DNA of 7,335 nucleotides from a bacterium. GTDB lineage: Bacteria; Margulisbacteria; Marinamargulisbacteria; UBA6595. Each line of letters opens with the position of its first letter. Within the stretch, counting starts at the first letter, position 1. The stretch spans positions 1-7,335 of the forward strand of contig JAQCBC010000036.1 of the NCBI GenBank assembly GCA_027621615.1, in the 5' to 3' direction. A program made the position numbers and the translations under genes. Shown piece by piece: positions 1-6,708 of the stretch. The notes under the pieces are model-generated. The model saw only the letters and a program-made list of their open reading frames with translations, had not been told where the DNA came from and did no database searches.

Positions 1-709
1 CGGGCGTTTCTCCCGGGTTGAGGGGCATGCGCGCATCATCCACCATGATCCAAGTCCCATCGCGCCACACCACCGGCCGTTCTTTGGCAAAATACAACGG
101 CACAATGGGAATGTTTTCTAAATAAATGTATTGCCAAATGTCCAACTCCGTCCAATTTGATAACGGAAATACCCGAATGGACTCCCCATGCTTTTTTTTC
201 GTGTTGTATAACGACCACAACTCCGGCCGCTGATTTTTAGGATCCCACCGATGCTGGGCCGATCGAAACGAAAAAATACGCTCTTTCGCCCGTGACTTTT
301 CCTCATCCCGCCGGGCCCCACCAAAAGCGGCATCAAATTGGTGCTGATCCAAGGCCTGTTTCAAGGCTTGGGTTTTCATAATATCCGTATGAACCGCAGA
401 GCCATGCGTAAACGGCCCCACATCATTGGCAACCCCATCGGGGTTAATATGAACCAATAAATTCAAGTTGTATTCCTTGGCTAATTGCTCCCGAAACGCA
501 ATCATTTCTTTAAACTTCCACCGGGTATCAATGTGCATCACCGGAAACGGAATATCCGCCGGATAAAACGCCTTGCGTGCAATATGCAACAAAACCGACG
601 AGTCTTTTCCAATGGAATACAACATCACCGGATTGTCCGCCTCAGCCACCACCTCCCGCATAATGTGAATGCTATCCGCTTCCAATTGCTGCAAATGCGT
701 TAATGCCAT
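1..709 (-). CDS. cysD: Sulfate adenylyltransferase subunit 2 (CysD), C-terminus cut by left window edge
   Basis: CysD is the catalytic subunit of the CysDN ATP sulfurylase, which makes APS from sulfate and ATP in the cytoplasm while the GTPase CysN drives the reaction. The frame is open from an ATG at 709 to the edge and gives 236 residues; the E. coli protein has about 302, so roughly the last 65 are missing. Visible family marks are the PP-loop SIGKDSS (residues 32-38), the HIDTRWKF segment (59-66), [14 protein letters not shown] (131-144) and [11 protein letters not shown] (155-165), all close to E. coli CysD. The start is fixed by an AGGAGG site (719-724) nine bases upstream, inside the end of cysH. 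Only one base separates the cysH stop from this ATG. cysN is expected next, beyond the edge, but is not seen. Confidence 0.97.
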   Translation of the reverse strand, partial: MALTHLQQLEADSIHIMREVVAEADNPVMLYSIGKDSSVLLHIARKAFYPADIPFPVMHIDTRWKFKEMIAFREQLAKEYNLNLLVHINPDGVANDVGPFTHGSAVHTDIMKTQALKQALDQHQFDAAFGGARRDEEKSRAKERIFSFRSAQHRWDPKNQRPELWSLYNTKKKHGESIRVFPLSNWTELDIWQYIYLENIPIVPLYFAKERPVVWRDGTWIMVDDARMPLNPGETP

Positions 710-710
710 C

Positions 711-1451
711 TCACTGACCCTCCTGTTTCTTTCGTACTACTTTACCATCCACCACATGCAACCCACATTCTTTGGTACTGGTTTCCCACCACCAACGCCC
801 TGATCGATTCGACTCCCCAGGCTGAATAGCCCGAGTGCATGGGGCACACCCAATGCTGGTATACCCCTGCGCATACAACGCATTCATGGGAATACGTTCC
901 GAGTCAACCACCGCCCACAAGTGTTCTTCGGTCCAATGAATTAATGGGTTAAACTTCGTTTTATCGTGCCCCGCATCCCATTCCGCTAAAGGCAACTGGG
1001 CCCGATCCGGGGATTGCAACCGACGCAACCCCGTAACCCAGGCATCGTATGGGGCTAATGCACGCTGCAACGGCTGTACTTTTCGGACAAAACAACACTG
1101 CTGACGCACAGCCACACTGGTATAAAATCCATTAATGCCGTGTTCCTGAACCAACGCTTCCACAGCCTGGGTGTCTGGACTGTATACTTGGTATCGGAAC
1201 CCGTAGGCTTGCTCAGTCTCCGCAAGCACTGTATAGGTTTCCGGATTCAATCGACCCGTATCCAATACAAAAATATGCGGATCCACCCCCTGCGCTTGAC
1301 AGGCCTTGACCCAATAGTGGGTTAAAACCTGGTCTTCAAGACTCAACGAAGACGCCACCACCACACGCTCCCCAAACGCATCCAAAATCCCAGCAATCGT
1401 TGTGGGTAAATCCGCCGTATCCAATGTGGTGTTAAACGCCGTTATATCCAT
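711..1451 (-). CDS. cysH: Phosphoadenylyl/adenylyl-sulfate reductase, [4Fe-4S] APS reductase type (CysH)
   Basis: This 246-residue cytoplasmic enzyme reduces activated sulfate to sulfite, using thioredoxin or glutaredoxin. The PP-loop-like SSLSLEDQV (34-42), LDTGRL (63-68) and GLRRLQS (141-147) form the nucleotide site, and KECGLH near the C-terminus carries the catalytic Cys229. A Cys pair at 119-120 and a CxxC at 202-205 are the four ligands of the [4Fe-4S] cluster. In this family that cluster marks enzymes that use APS directly (EC 1.8.4.10); E. coli-type PAPS reductases lack it. APS kinase (CysC) would then not be needed for assimilation, which is an inference. The gene begins three bases after the stop of the DUF2061 gene. 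No strong ribosome binding site precedes it, so its translation is probably coupled to that gene. Confidence 0.95.
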   Translation of the reverse strand: MDITAFNTTLDTADLPTTIAGILDAFGERVVVASSLSLEDQVLTHYWVKACQAQGVDPHIFVLDTGRLNPETYTVLAETEQAYGFRYQVYSPDTQAVEALVQEHGINGFYTSVAVRQQCCFVRKVQPLQRALAPYDAWVTGLRRLQSPDRAQLPLAEWDAGHDKTKFNPLIHWTEEHLWAVVDSERIPMNALYAQGYTSIGCAPCTRAIQPGESNRSGRWWWETSTKECGLHVVDGKVVRKKQEGQ

Positions 1452-1454
1452 ACT

Positions 1455-1700
1455 CTAAATTTGATAATCATACGTCTTTTTGCCAAACGAAATCAGCGCC
1501 CACAATCGCTCATGCCCATAATACAATAGAATTTTTGATAAAAATTCAATGCTACCAATCGACAAGGCCATGGCCCACGTCCCGGTGATATACCAAGAAA
1601 TCAGGGTCGTGACCAACGTCGCCGTAATCCGCCACGAAAACGATTTGGCTAAACTGCGTCGATGTGTATCGCCTATGCTTTTCGTATTGTGACTTGCCAA
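1455..1700 (-). CDS. DUF2061 small membrane protein
   Basis: The product is an 81-residue protein of the DUF2061 family, recognised from the R-S-L-A-K-S-F-S-W-R-I-T stretch (residues 15-26), the IS-W-x-I-T-G segment (34-40) and the ALSIGSIEFLSKILLYYGHER region (45-65). It has two hydrophobic segments, about residues 25-39 and 43-62, so it should sit in the inner membrane. Its biochemical role is unknown. Family members are often found beside sulfate-activation and cysteine genes, and here the gene lies between sir and cysH. No ATG is available before residue 44. The best start is TTG at 1700, ten bases after a GAAGG site, which makes the gene overlap the end of sir by 28 bases. A role in sulfate or sulfite handling at the membrane is only a guess from context. 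Confidence 0.85.
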   Translation of the reverse strand: MASHNTKSIGDTHRRSLAKSFSWRITATLVTTLISWYITGTWAMALSIGSIEFLSKILLYYGHERLWALISFGKKTYDYQI

Positions 1701-3979
1701 TGGTTCTCTACCTTCTCTTTTTTCACAATGGTGTGGCCCTCTTGTTGCACCGAATTGGGCACATTTTCAATTGGTTCACCATCATCCAACAATACATCCA
1801 AACTGTCTCCAGATTTCAGAGCCTCTAAGGCTAATTTTGTTTTCACAAAGTTCATCGGACAGGCAACCCCACGAAAATCCTGGGTGACATGTTGGGCAGT
1901 ATGGCCCGATCCAGCGGCATCATCCAGCTTAAACTTTAACGAATCATCCATACCCTTATACAACGCCATCACCGCATTGGCTAATTCAACCACTGCGTCC
2001 GCATGTGGGACTAAGGCATCCGAAGATCCCAAGCCCAACAAGACCACGGCACTGTACTGTTTATCCACCAATTCGGTTTGAACAAAATGTTTTTCAAATA
2101 ATTTAAATACCTCGGTATCTGTTTTAGGGTCCAACCCACGGGTGACCAGCAACATACGCGACGTATGAAACAACAACGTTTTCAAGGCATCCGCAGGCTC
2201 TGCTGTATCGGGCAACGCTTTGATGATCTGCTTCATATTTTTTTGATCCACATCAATCATGTCAAACATACCAGCCGAACATTCCGCCGTGCCCAGCTGC
2301 TCTAGAGACAAGCGTTTTTTCGCCCCAAAGTCTGTATAAAACGACGCATCATCGGCATACGCTGGAACATCCCGATACTGGTCACACAAGGCTTTAATTA
2401 AATCAAATCCTTCTGAATCCAAATACGCATTATAGGTCGCATACTGATCTTTTTTAGCAATATAATCACGCAAAAACTGGTACACAAACTCGGGGATGGC
2501 ATGCGCCGCAATGTCCGTGACCCGTTGCGCATACTCCGTTTGCCCAGCCGCCACTTTCGCACCCGCCAAGACATTGTAGGCCGGATACAGATCCCCATCT
2601 TTTCGGCCCACTTTACCAAAAAATCCCAACTGTGCAATGTGATGCATCCCACAGGTATTGGGGCATCCCGACATGTTTAACCGGAAATCCGCAATCGCAT
2701 CAAAATCAAGATCACTCACAATCAACCGCTTTTGAATCGCTTTAGACAGCCCACGAGGCAAACAAATTCCCAACTTACAGGTTTGGGCGCCCGTACAGTT
2801 CATCATACGGCCAATAAATGCTGGCTGCTCCGACAACGTGTCCAACTGCTGGATCATGCGGTAAGCATTGCCCAAATACGCATCCGGTATGTTGCGCAAT
2901 CGGATATTTTGCGCCCGCTCGCACCGCATGGTGTTTGGCCCAAAATGATCCAAAAAGTCACACAAAATATCCGCATGATGCTTGTAAATATCCCCCAGCT
3001 TCAACGGAATCAAAATGGAGGATAGGCCCGGCTGCGATTGCGCCATCACATATCGATTTTTCCAATTCTCAAAGTCCTGCCCAGTGACCGTTTCAATAGG
3101 CAAATCCGTCGCTTGCGCCTCGTTATTTAATTCGGGCAAGACCAACGGGTCTTTCCCTTGAACCAACGCATATTCATCATGAAACAACTGCTTAAATTCT
3201 TCTTCACCAATTTTTTTCCATAAAAACTTAATGCGGTTTTGATTGCGGTTTCGACGGTTGCCATGCTTATCAAACATCGTTTTAATCGCACGGGTCACTG
3301 CATACACTTCTGTATCGGGAATCCACGCCAACAACAAATGACCCACCATGGGTTTGGCACCCATCCCACCAGAACAATAGACTTCAAACCCTTTCTGATC
3401 GCCATTCATTTTTGCCACAAACCCCAAACACGTGGCTTGTGTAAAAGATACATCATCCGGTGCCGTTGAAAATGCAATTTTAAACTTTCTAGGCAAATTC
3501 CATGAATCGGGCTCATGAATTAATCGAGTCGTCAACGCCATGGCATACGGATCCACATCAAACACATCCCCCGGACGAATCCCAGAATGCGATGGGGTCA
3601 AAATATTTCGAATGGTATTCCCACCTCCACCCCGAGTGCTTAGGCCCACGGATCGCAAGCCTTCAATAACCGTCATTAAATTTTCAATCGTCACATTGTG
3701 GACCTGAATTTCTTGCCGAGTCGTAAAATGCACTTCGCCACCACCATAGGCTTCTGCCAATTCAGCGGCCTTGCGCAGTTGCTCCGGTGTTAACCCCCCC
3801 GCTGCACACCGAATCCGAATCATATAGGTGTGATCTTGACGCTGCTCATACACCCCATGCGCCACACGAATAGCTTTAAACTTGGTGGGGTCAATGTTAC
3901 CCAATGAATAATCCACTAAATCATGAACAAATAAGGCTTGTTCTTCGGCTAATACAGGGGGGTTATCATAAAATCGCAT
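1673..3979 (-). CDS. sir: Siroheme sulfite reductase with C-terminal TusA domain
   Basis: This 768-residue protein is a nitrite/sulfite reductase hemoprotein that should reduce sulfite to sulfide with six electrons. Residues about 1-540 hold the two ferredoxin-like half-domains and siroheme domains: TTRQEIQVHN (86-95) and RGGGGNTIRN (116-125) match the siroheme-contacting regions, and Cys395, Cys401, Cys439 and Cys443 (NCTGAQTC and SGCPNTCG) ligate the [4Fe-4S]-siroheme centre. Residues about 545-685 form a mostly helical linker domain, possibly HEPN-like. Residues about 700-768 form a TusA-type sulfur-carrier domain whose Cys707 sits in CPMN rather than the usual CPxP. No flavoprotein domain is present, so the electron donor is probably ferredoxin or a separate protein. 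Nitrite reduction is the alternative, but the sulfate-assimilation neighbours and the TusA tail favour sulfite. The ATG lies one base after the hcyD stop, behind an AGGAG site (3986-3990). Confidence 0.93.
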   Translation of the reverse strand: MRFYDNPPVLAEEQALFVHDLVDYSLGNIDPTKFKAIRVAHGVYEQRQDHTYMIRIRCAAGGLTPEQLRKAAELAEAYGGGEVHFTTRQEIQVHNVTIENLMTVIEGLRSVGLSTRGGGGNTIRNILTPSHSGIRPGDVFDVDPYAMALTTRLIHEPDSWNLPRKFKIAFSTAPDDVSFTQATCLGFVAKMNGDQKGFEVYCSGGMGAKPMVGHLLLAWIPDTEVYAVTRAIKTMFDKHGNRRNRNQNRIKFLWKKIGEEEFKQLFHDEYALVQGKDPLVLPELNNEAQATDLPIETVTGQDFENWKNRYVMAQSQPGLSSILIPLKLGDIYKHHADILCDFLDHFGPNTMRCERAQNIRLRNIPDAYLGNAYRMIQQLDTLSEQPAFIGRMMNCTGAQTCKLGICLPRGLSKAIQKRLIVSDLDFDAIADFRLNMSGCPNTCGMHHIAQLGFFGKVGRKDGDLYPAYNVLAGAKVAAGQTEYAQRVTDIAAHAIPEFVYQFLRDYIAKKDQYATYNAYLDSEGFDLIKALCDQYRDVPAYADDASFYTDFGAKKRLSLEQLGTAECSAGMFDMIDVDQKNMKQIIKALPDTAEPADALKTLLFHTSRMLLVTRGLDPKTDTEVFKLFEKHFVQTELVDKQYSAVVLLGLGSSDALVPHADAVVELANAVMALYKGMDDSLKFKLDDAAGSGHTAQHVTQDFRGVACPMNFVKTKLALEALKSGDSLDVLLDDGEPIENVPNSVQQEGHTIVKKEKVENHWQVTIRKA

Positions 3980-3980
3980 A

Positions 3981-4403
3981 TTATTCTCCTACTATCTCAA
4001 GTGCTACATCATGCACGGTTATTGTGTTATCAGACTTATCAATTTGATACCCTTTAATACCCGGCACATCGGTTTGAAACGACACAATAATATAGACCAT
4101 GCTGGGGTCATTTAACAATCGCAAATCTTCTTCGGACAGTCTTGGTGGCGTTTCTGGATGCGAATGGTACACCACCTGCAAGTGTTTGCCCGCAGTGCGT
4201 GCTGATTTCAAAACCGCAAACTGATCCTCGGGCCGAAATGAAAAGTGCTCCGGACTATGATCAATATTTTCCAGGGGGTAAATGGTATCCACACAACCAT
4301 CCGACCCAGCCAAATACCCACACCCCTCATTGGGCAAGACCGTGCGCAACTCTGAAACCATGCGATCGATAACCGACTGTTTAATTTTTATTGTTTTAGT
4401 CAT
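3981..4403 (-). CDS. hcyD: JAMM/Mov34 metalloprotease, HcyD/Mec+-like
   Basis: This 140-residue protein is a zinc-dependent JAMM (MPN+) peptidase. It shows the complete motif: Glu26 in NEGCGYLAG, then His80-x-His82-x7-Ser90-x2-Asp93 in HSHPETPPRLSEED. Relatives include Mycobacterium Mec+, Pseudomonas QbsD and Wolinella HcyD. In the Wolinella pathway HcyD removes the extra C-terminal residue from the sulfur carrier and later hydrolyses the carrier-homocysteine adduct to free homocysteine. The carrier in this operon does have a residue after its glycines, so both jobs are expected here. The small size, with no other domain, fits the bacterial sulfur-carrier proteases. The ATG overlaps the hcyF stop as ATGA, and a GGAGG site (4410-4414) lies six bases upstream inside hcyF. 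The exact role is inferred from the neighbours. Confidence 0.92.
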   Translation of the reverse strand: MTKTIKIKQSVIDRMVSELRTVLPNEGCGYLAGSDGCVDTIYPLENIDHSPEHFSFRPEDQFAVLKSARTAGKHLQVVYHSHPETPPRLSEEDLRLLNDPSMVYIIVSFQTDVPGIKGYQIDKSDNTITVHDVALEIVGE

Positions 4404-5218
4404 GCTGCCCCTCCACGGCTTTTCAAATCACATACCGGCGCTTCGTAATTCACCAATTTTGTAATTGTAGGTGATTGCGAACACACCTTACACGCACTGT
4501 TTCGGCTCACTGAAATTGTTCTAAATTGCATCTGTTTCGCATTAAAACTGAGAATACGATCGGTTAACCCAGTGCCCACGCCCAACAAATATTTAATCGC
4601 CTCCGTGGCTTGGATAGTGCCCAGCATCCCCGCAATAGACCCCAACACACCGGCTTGAGAACACGTTGGCACCGCATTTTTAGGGGGCAAGTCATCAAAT
4701 ATACACCGATAACACGCATGCCCAGGTGCATAGGTAAACGTTTGCCCATCAAAGCGCAAAATACCCCCATGCGAAAACGCCTGCTTGGCCATGACACAGG
4801 CATCATTAATCAAAAACTTACTCTCAAAACTATCCGTCCCGTCTATTACAAAATCATATCCCTGCATCAACGCAAACGCATTGTGGGCTTCAAAGCGTTC
4901 ATGATATAGGGTCACGGAAACATCCGGGTTCATGGCATTAATTTTTTCCTGAGCTGATTCCGTTTTTAGCCGACCCACATCGGCAGTATAATGCGCAATC
5001 TGGCGCTGCAAATTACTCAAATCAACCCGATCCGCATCCACAATTCCCAAATGCCCCACACCAGCTGCCGCCAAGTACAACGCAATGGGGGACCCCAAAC
5101 CGCCCGCACCAATAATTAAGACACGACTAGACAACAATTTTTGCTGCCCATCGCCGCCCACATCCGATAAAATAATATGGCGAGAATATCGCTCAACTTG
5201 TGCATCACTGAATGTCAT
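4400..5218 (-). CDS. hcyF: ThiF/MoeB-family sulfur carrier adenylyltransferase, HcyF-like
   Basis: This 272-residue E1-like enzyme should use ATP to adenylate the C-terminal glycine of the sulfur carrier HcyS so that sulfide can form a thiocarboxylate. It carries the nucleotide motif GAGGLG (37-42), Asp61 and Asp63 followed by SNLQRQ (68-73), Lys85, and DGTDSFESKFLIND (126-139). Two CxxC pairs (CYRC at 169-172 and CKVC at 243-246) form the structural zinc site, and PTCSQAG (184-190) holds the conserved cysteine seen in MoeB/ThiF proteins. Its length is that of ThiF/MoeB; no rhodanese domain follows, so sulfur must come from another source, here most likely Sir. MoeB or ThiF for molybdopterin or thiamine is the alternative, but the neighbours favour HcyF. 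The ATG overlaps the metY stop as ATGA, behind GGAGG at 5223-5227. Confidence 0.93.
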   Translation of the reverse strand: MTFSDAQVERYSRHIILSDVGGDGQQKLLSSRVLIIGAGGLGSPIALYLAAAGVGHLGIVDADRVDLSNLQRQIAHYTADVGRLKTESAQEKINAMNPDVSVTLYHERFEAHNAFALMQGYDFVIDGTDSFESKFLINDACVMAKQAFSHGGILRFDGQTFTYAPGHACYRCIFDDLPPKNAVPTCSQAGVLGSIAGMLGTIQATEAIKYLLGVGTGLTDRILSFNAKQMQFRTISVSRNSACKVCSQSPTITKLVNYEAPVCDLKSRGGAA

Positions 5219-6468
5219 AGTACCTCCAACGCTTGTGTTAAATCGGCTATTAAGTCCGCCTCGGACTCCAAACCAACCGATAATCGAATCAAATCATCAT
5301 AGACACCGGCTTCGGTCGCTTGCTCATCAGTCAAATCCCGATAAATTGTTCGCCGTGGGCATACTGCCAACGTCTTGGCATCGCCCAAATTGACCAAACA
5401 CTGAATCACAGTCAGCGCATTTAAAAAGGCATAGGCCCGTGCTTTACTGCCCAGTCTCAGTGTCACCATACCGCCATAACGCCCACCAAATTGACGGGTG
5501 GCCACCGCATGGTCCGCATGGGTGGACAGCCCCGGATATTGCGTGACCGTAACCGCAGGGTGCTGATCCAAATACGTGGCCACGGCCATTGCGTTGCTGC
5601 AATGCCGATCCATACGCAAGCTCAATGTCTCAACCCCTTTTAAGGTTAAAAATGCATTTTGAGCCGCCAAACTATTCCCGGTTGTACCACGTACTTTTTT
5701 AAACGCAGCCATACCCCCCAATTCCCCCAACTTACCAACGGCTGTCTTTAAAATATCCGGCGAATTGGAAATGCAATTGGGCCAATGAAACAGGCCAGTG
5801 TCCACAATGGCGCCCCCAATCGCCAACCCGCCCCCACATAAATATTTTGTCGTCGCTACCGTAACAATGTCGATGCCCAAGGACTGCGATTGAGCCAAAT
5901 AGGGCGTCACAAAAGTGGTATCAACCACCAAAGGAATGCCATGGGCATGGGCCACATCGGCAATCGCACGAATATCCGGCACATCCAACTTGGGATTGCC
6001 AATGGCCTCTAAAAACACAAATCGGGTGCGCGCATCCAGCGCAGCTGCATACCCGGACACATCCGTACTATCCACAAACCGAACATCAATGCCCATCGAG
6101 GCAATAACCCCATGAAACAAATAATACGTACTGCCAAACAAGCTTTTGGCGACCACAACATTGTCTCCCGATTGGGCCAAGGTACAAAACACCGTCATAA
6201 TCGCCGCCATACCCGAAGACACACACACCGCTCCACGCCCCAATTCCAACGCCGTTAAGCGTTGCTCCAAGGCCGCTACCGTGGGATTGCCCGTACGTGA
6301 ATAATAAAACCCGGGCTGACGCCCATTAAAAATAGCCTCTAACGTATCCGGATCATGCGCAAATCCTGCTGACTGGTAAATCGGCACATTGGTCGCCCCT
6401 GTATCCGAATCCGGCGTATATCCGCTGTGAATGGCGCGGGTATCAAAAGACCAAGCATCCCCGTTCAT
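5215..6468 (-). CDS. metY: PLP-dependent O-acetylhomoserine sulfhydrylase family (MetY-like homocysteine synthase)
   Basis: This 417-residue cytoplasmic enzyme belongs to the Cys/Met metabolism PLP family. It should replace the acetyl group of O-acetylhomoserine with sulfur; in the Wolinella-type pathway the donor is the HcyS thiocarboxylate. Visible sites are YSRTGNPT (56-63), SSGMAAI (84-90), Asp183 in VVDTTFVTPYL, the PLP lysine Lys208 in ATTKYLCGGG, NLGDAKTL (360-367), and LIRLSVG with the substrate-binding Arg395. Compared with ordinary MetY, the GHG after the lysine is GGG and the usual HPAST segment reads CPRRT. The ATG at 6468 was chosen over an upstream in-frame TTG at 6510, which would lie inside hcyS and ahead of the ribosome binding site. 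The gap to hcyS is seven bases. O-succinylhomoserine sulfhydrylase or cystathionine synthase are less likely alternatives. Confidence 0.93.
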   Translation of the reverse strand: MNGDAWSFDTRAIHSGYTPDSDTGATNVPIYQSAGFAHDPDTLEAIFNGRQPGFYYSRTGNPTVAALEQRLTALELGRGAVCVSSGMAAIMTVFCTLAQSGDNVVVAKSLFGSTYYLFHGVIASMGIDVRFVDSTDVSGYAAALDARTRFVFLEAIGNPKLDVPDIRAIADVAHAHGIPLVVDTTFVTPYLAQSQSLGIDIVTVATTKYLCGGGLAIGGAIVDTGLFHWPNCISNSPDILKTAVGKLGELGGMAAFKKVRGTTGNSLAAQNAFLTLKGVETLSLRMDRHCSNAMAVATYLDQHPAVTVTQYPGLSTHADHAVATRQFGGRYGGMVTLRLGSKARAYAFLNALTVIQCLVNLGDAKTLAVCPRRTIYRDLTDEQATEAGVYDDLIRLSVGLESEADLIADLTQALEVL

Positions 6469-6481
6469 TGATCGATCAATG
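6466..6481. promoter_or_regulatory. 16-bp perfect palindrome over the hcyS stop and metY start
   Basis: The sequence CATTGATCGATCAATG is its own reverse complement. In the mRNA its first half holds the last hcyS codon (CAT) and stop (TGA), and its second half ends in the metY ATG. It can fold into a 6-bp stem with a TCGA loop that hides the metY start codon. The GGAGG site for metY (6483-6487) lies 14 bases from the ATG, longer than the 4 to 9 bases at the other junctions with a clear site. A ribosome finishing hcyS would open the stem, so coupled translation is a reasonable inference. A DNA-binding operator is less likely so deep in the operon. Confidence 0.4.
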
Positions 6482-6682
6482 GCCTCCACCCATAAAATAC
6501 AAAAATTCAATCACATCCCCATCCTGAATTAATGTGACATCAAAATCAGCTCGATTGAGCATTTTATCGTTGCACTGCACAGATACCATGTCGGGCATTT
6601 TAACCGACTCCTCGGTCAACAATTCAGTAATACTTGTAGCATTCACTGTTTTTTCTTCACCATTAATTACAACTTTTGCCAT
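6476..6682 (-). CDS. hcyS: ThiS-like sulfur carrier protein with removable C-terminal residue (HcyS-like)
   Basis: This 68-residue protein has the length and pattern of a ubiquitin-fold (beta-grasp) sulfur carrier: a basic first strand, NGEEKTV near the N-terminus, the LIQDGDVIEF turn and strand (51-60; DGD at 54-56), and a C-terminal MGGGH. Lined up with E. coli ThiS from the DGD, the third glycine (Gly67) falls on the terminal glycine of ThiS. His68 is therefore an extra residue that must come off before activation. This matches Wolinella HcyS, where an extra Ala is cut off by HcyD, and the presence of a JAMM protease gene three genes downstream. The ATG follows AAGGAG (6690-6695) by seven bases. 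ThiS for thiamine is unlikely because no thiamine genes are nearby and the tail is blocked. Confidence 0.9.
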   Translation of the reverse strand: MAKVVINGEEKTVNATSITELLTEESVKMPDMVSVQCNDKMLNRADFDVTLIQDGDVIEFLYFMGGGH

Positions 6683-6708
6683 TGCTTATCTCCTTATATT
6701 CCTTAAAA
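6683..6708 (-). promoter_or_regulatory. cysK-hcyS spacer with hcyS ribosome binding site
   Basis: This 26-base gap is the longest untranslated stretch in the window. It carries AAGGAG (6690-6695) as the hcyS ribosome binding site and a second, weaker AAGGA further upstream. No hairpin or terminator-like T run and no convincing promoter boxes are seen. cysK and the hcyS group are therefore probably co-transcribed. Confidence 0.7.

Noticed and set aside
36..336. Minus-strand short open frames of 60 and 72 codons near the left edge.
   Set aside because: They overlap cysD in other frames, and the cysD frame is unbroken with conserved motifs through this region. There is no sign of a frameshift.
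1662..2081. A plus-strand open frame of about 139 codons opposite the end of sir.
   Set aside because: It lies wholly against sir and the start of the DUF2061 gene, both with clear family motifs, and its translation resembles no family. It is a shadow of the G/T-rich coding strand.
4400..4420. HcyF ends in SRGGAA, which resembles a Gly-Gly sulfur-carrier tail with removable residues.
   Set aside because: The two glycine codons (GGA GGG) are also the ribosome binding site of hcyD, six bases before its ATG, so the sequence is explained by that constraint. HcyF has no ubiquitin-like domain at its end.
4282..5393. Several plus-strand frames of 60-102 codons opposite hcyD and hcyF.
   Set aside because: All are antisense to well-supported genes, lack convincing ribosome binding sites, and have low-complexity basic or proline-rich translations.
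6469..6510. Longer MetY starting at the TTG at 6510 (14 extra residues).
   Set aside because: It would begin inside hcyS, upstream of the GGAGG at 6483-6487, and the extra residues only read the carrier's tail in another frame. The ATG at 6468 fits the family's usual start better.
6683..6708. Possible terminator or internal promoter between cysK and hcyS.
   Set aside because: The 26-base gap has no inverted repeat followed by T residues and is too short and unlike a -35/-10 promoter; it is filled by the hcyS ribosome binding site.
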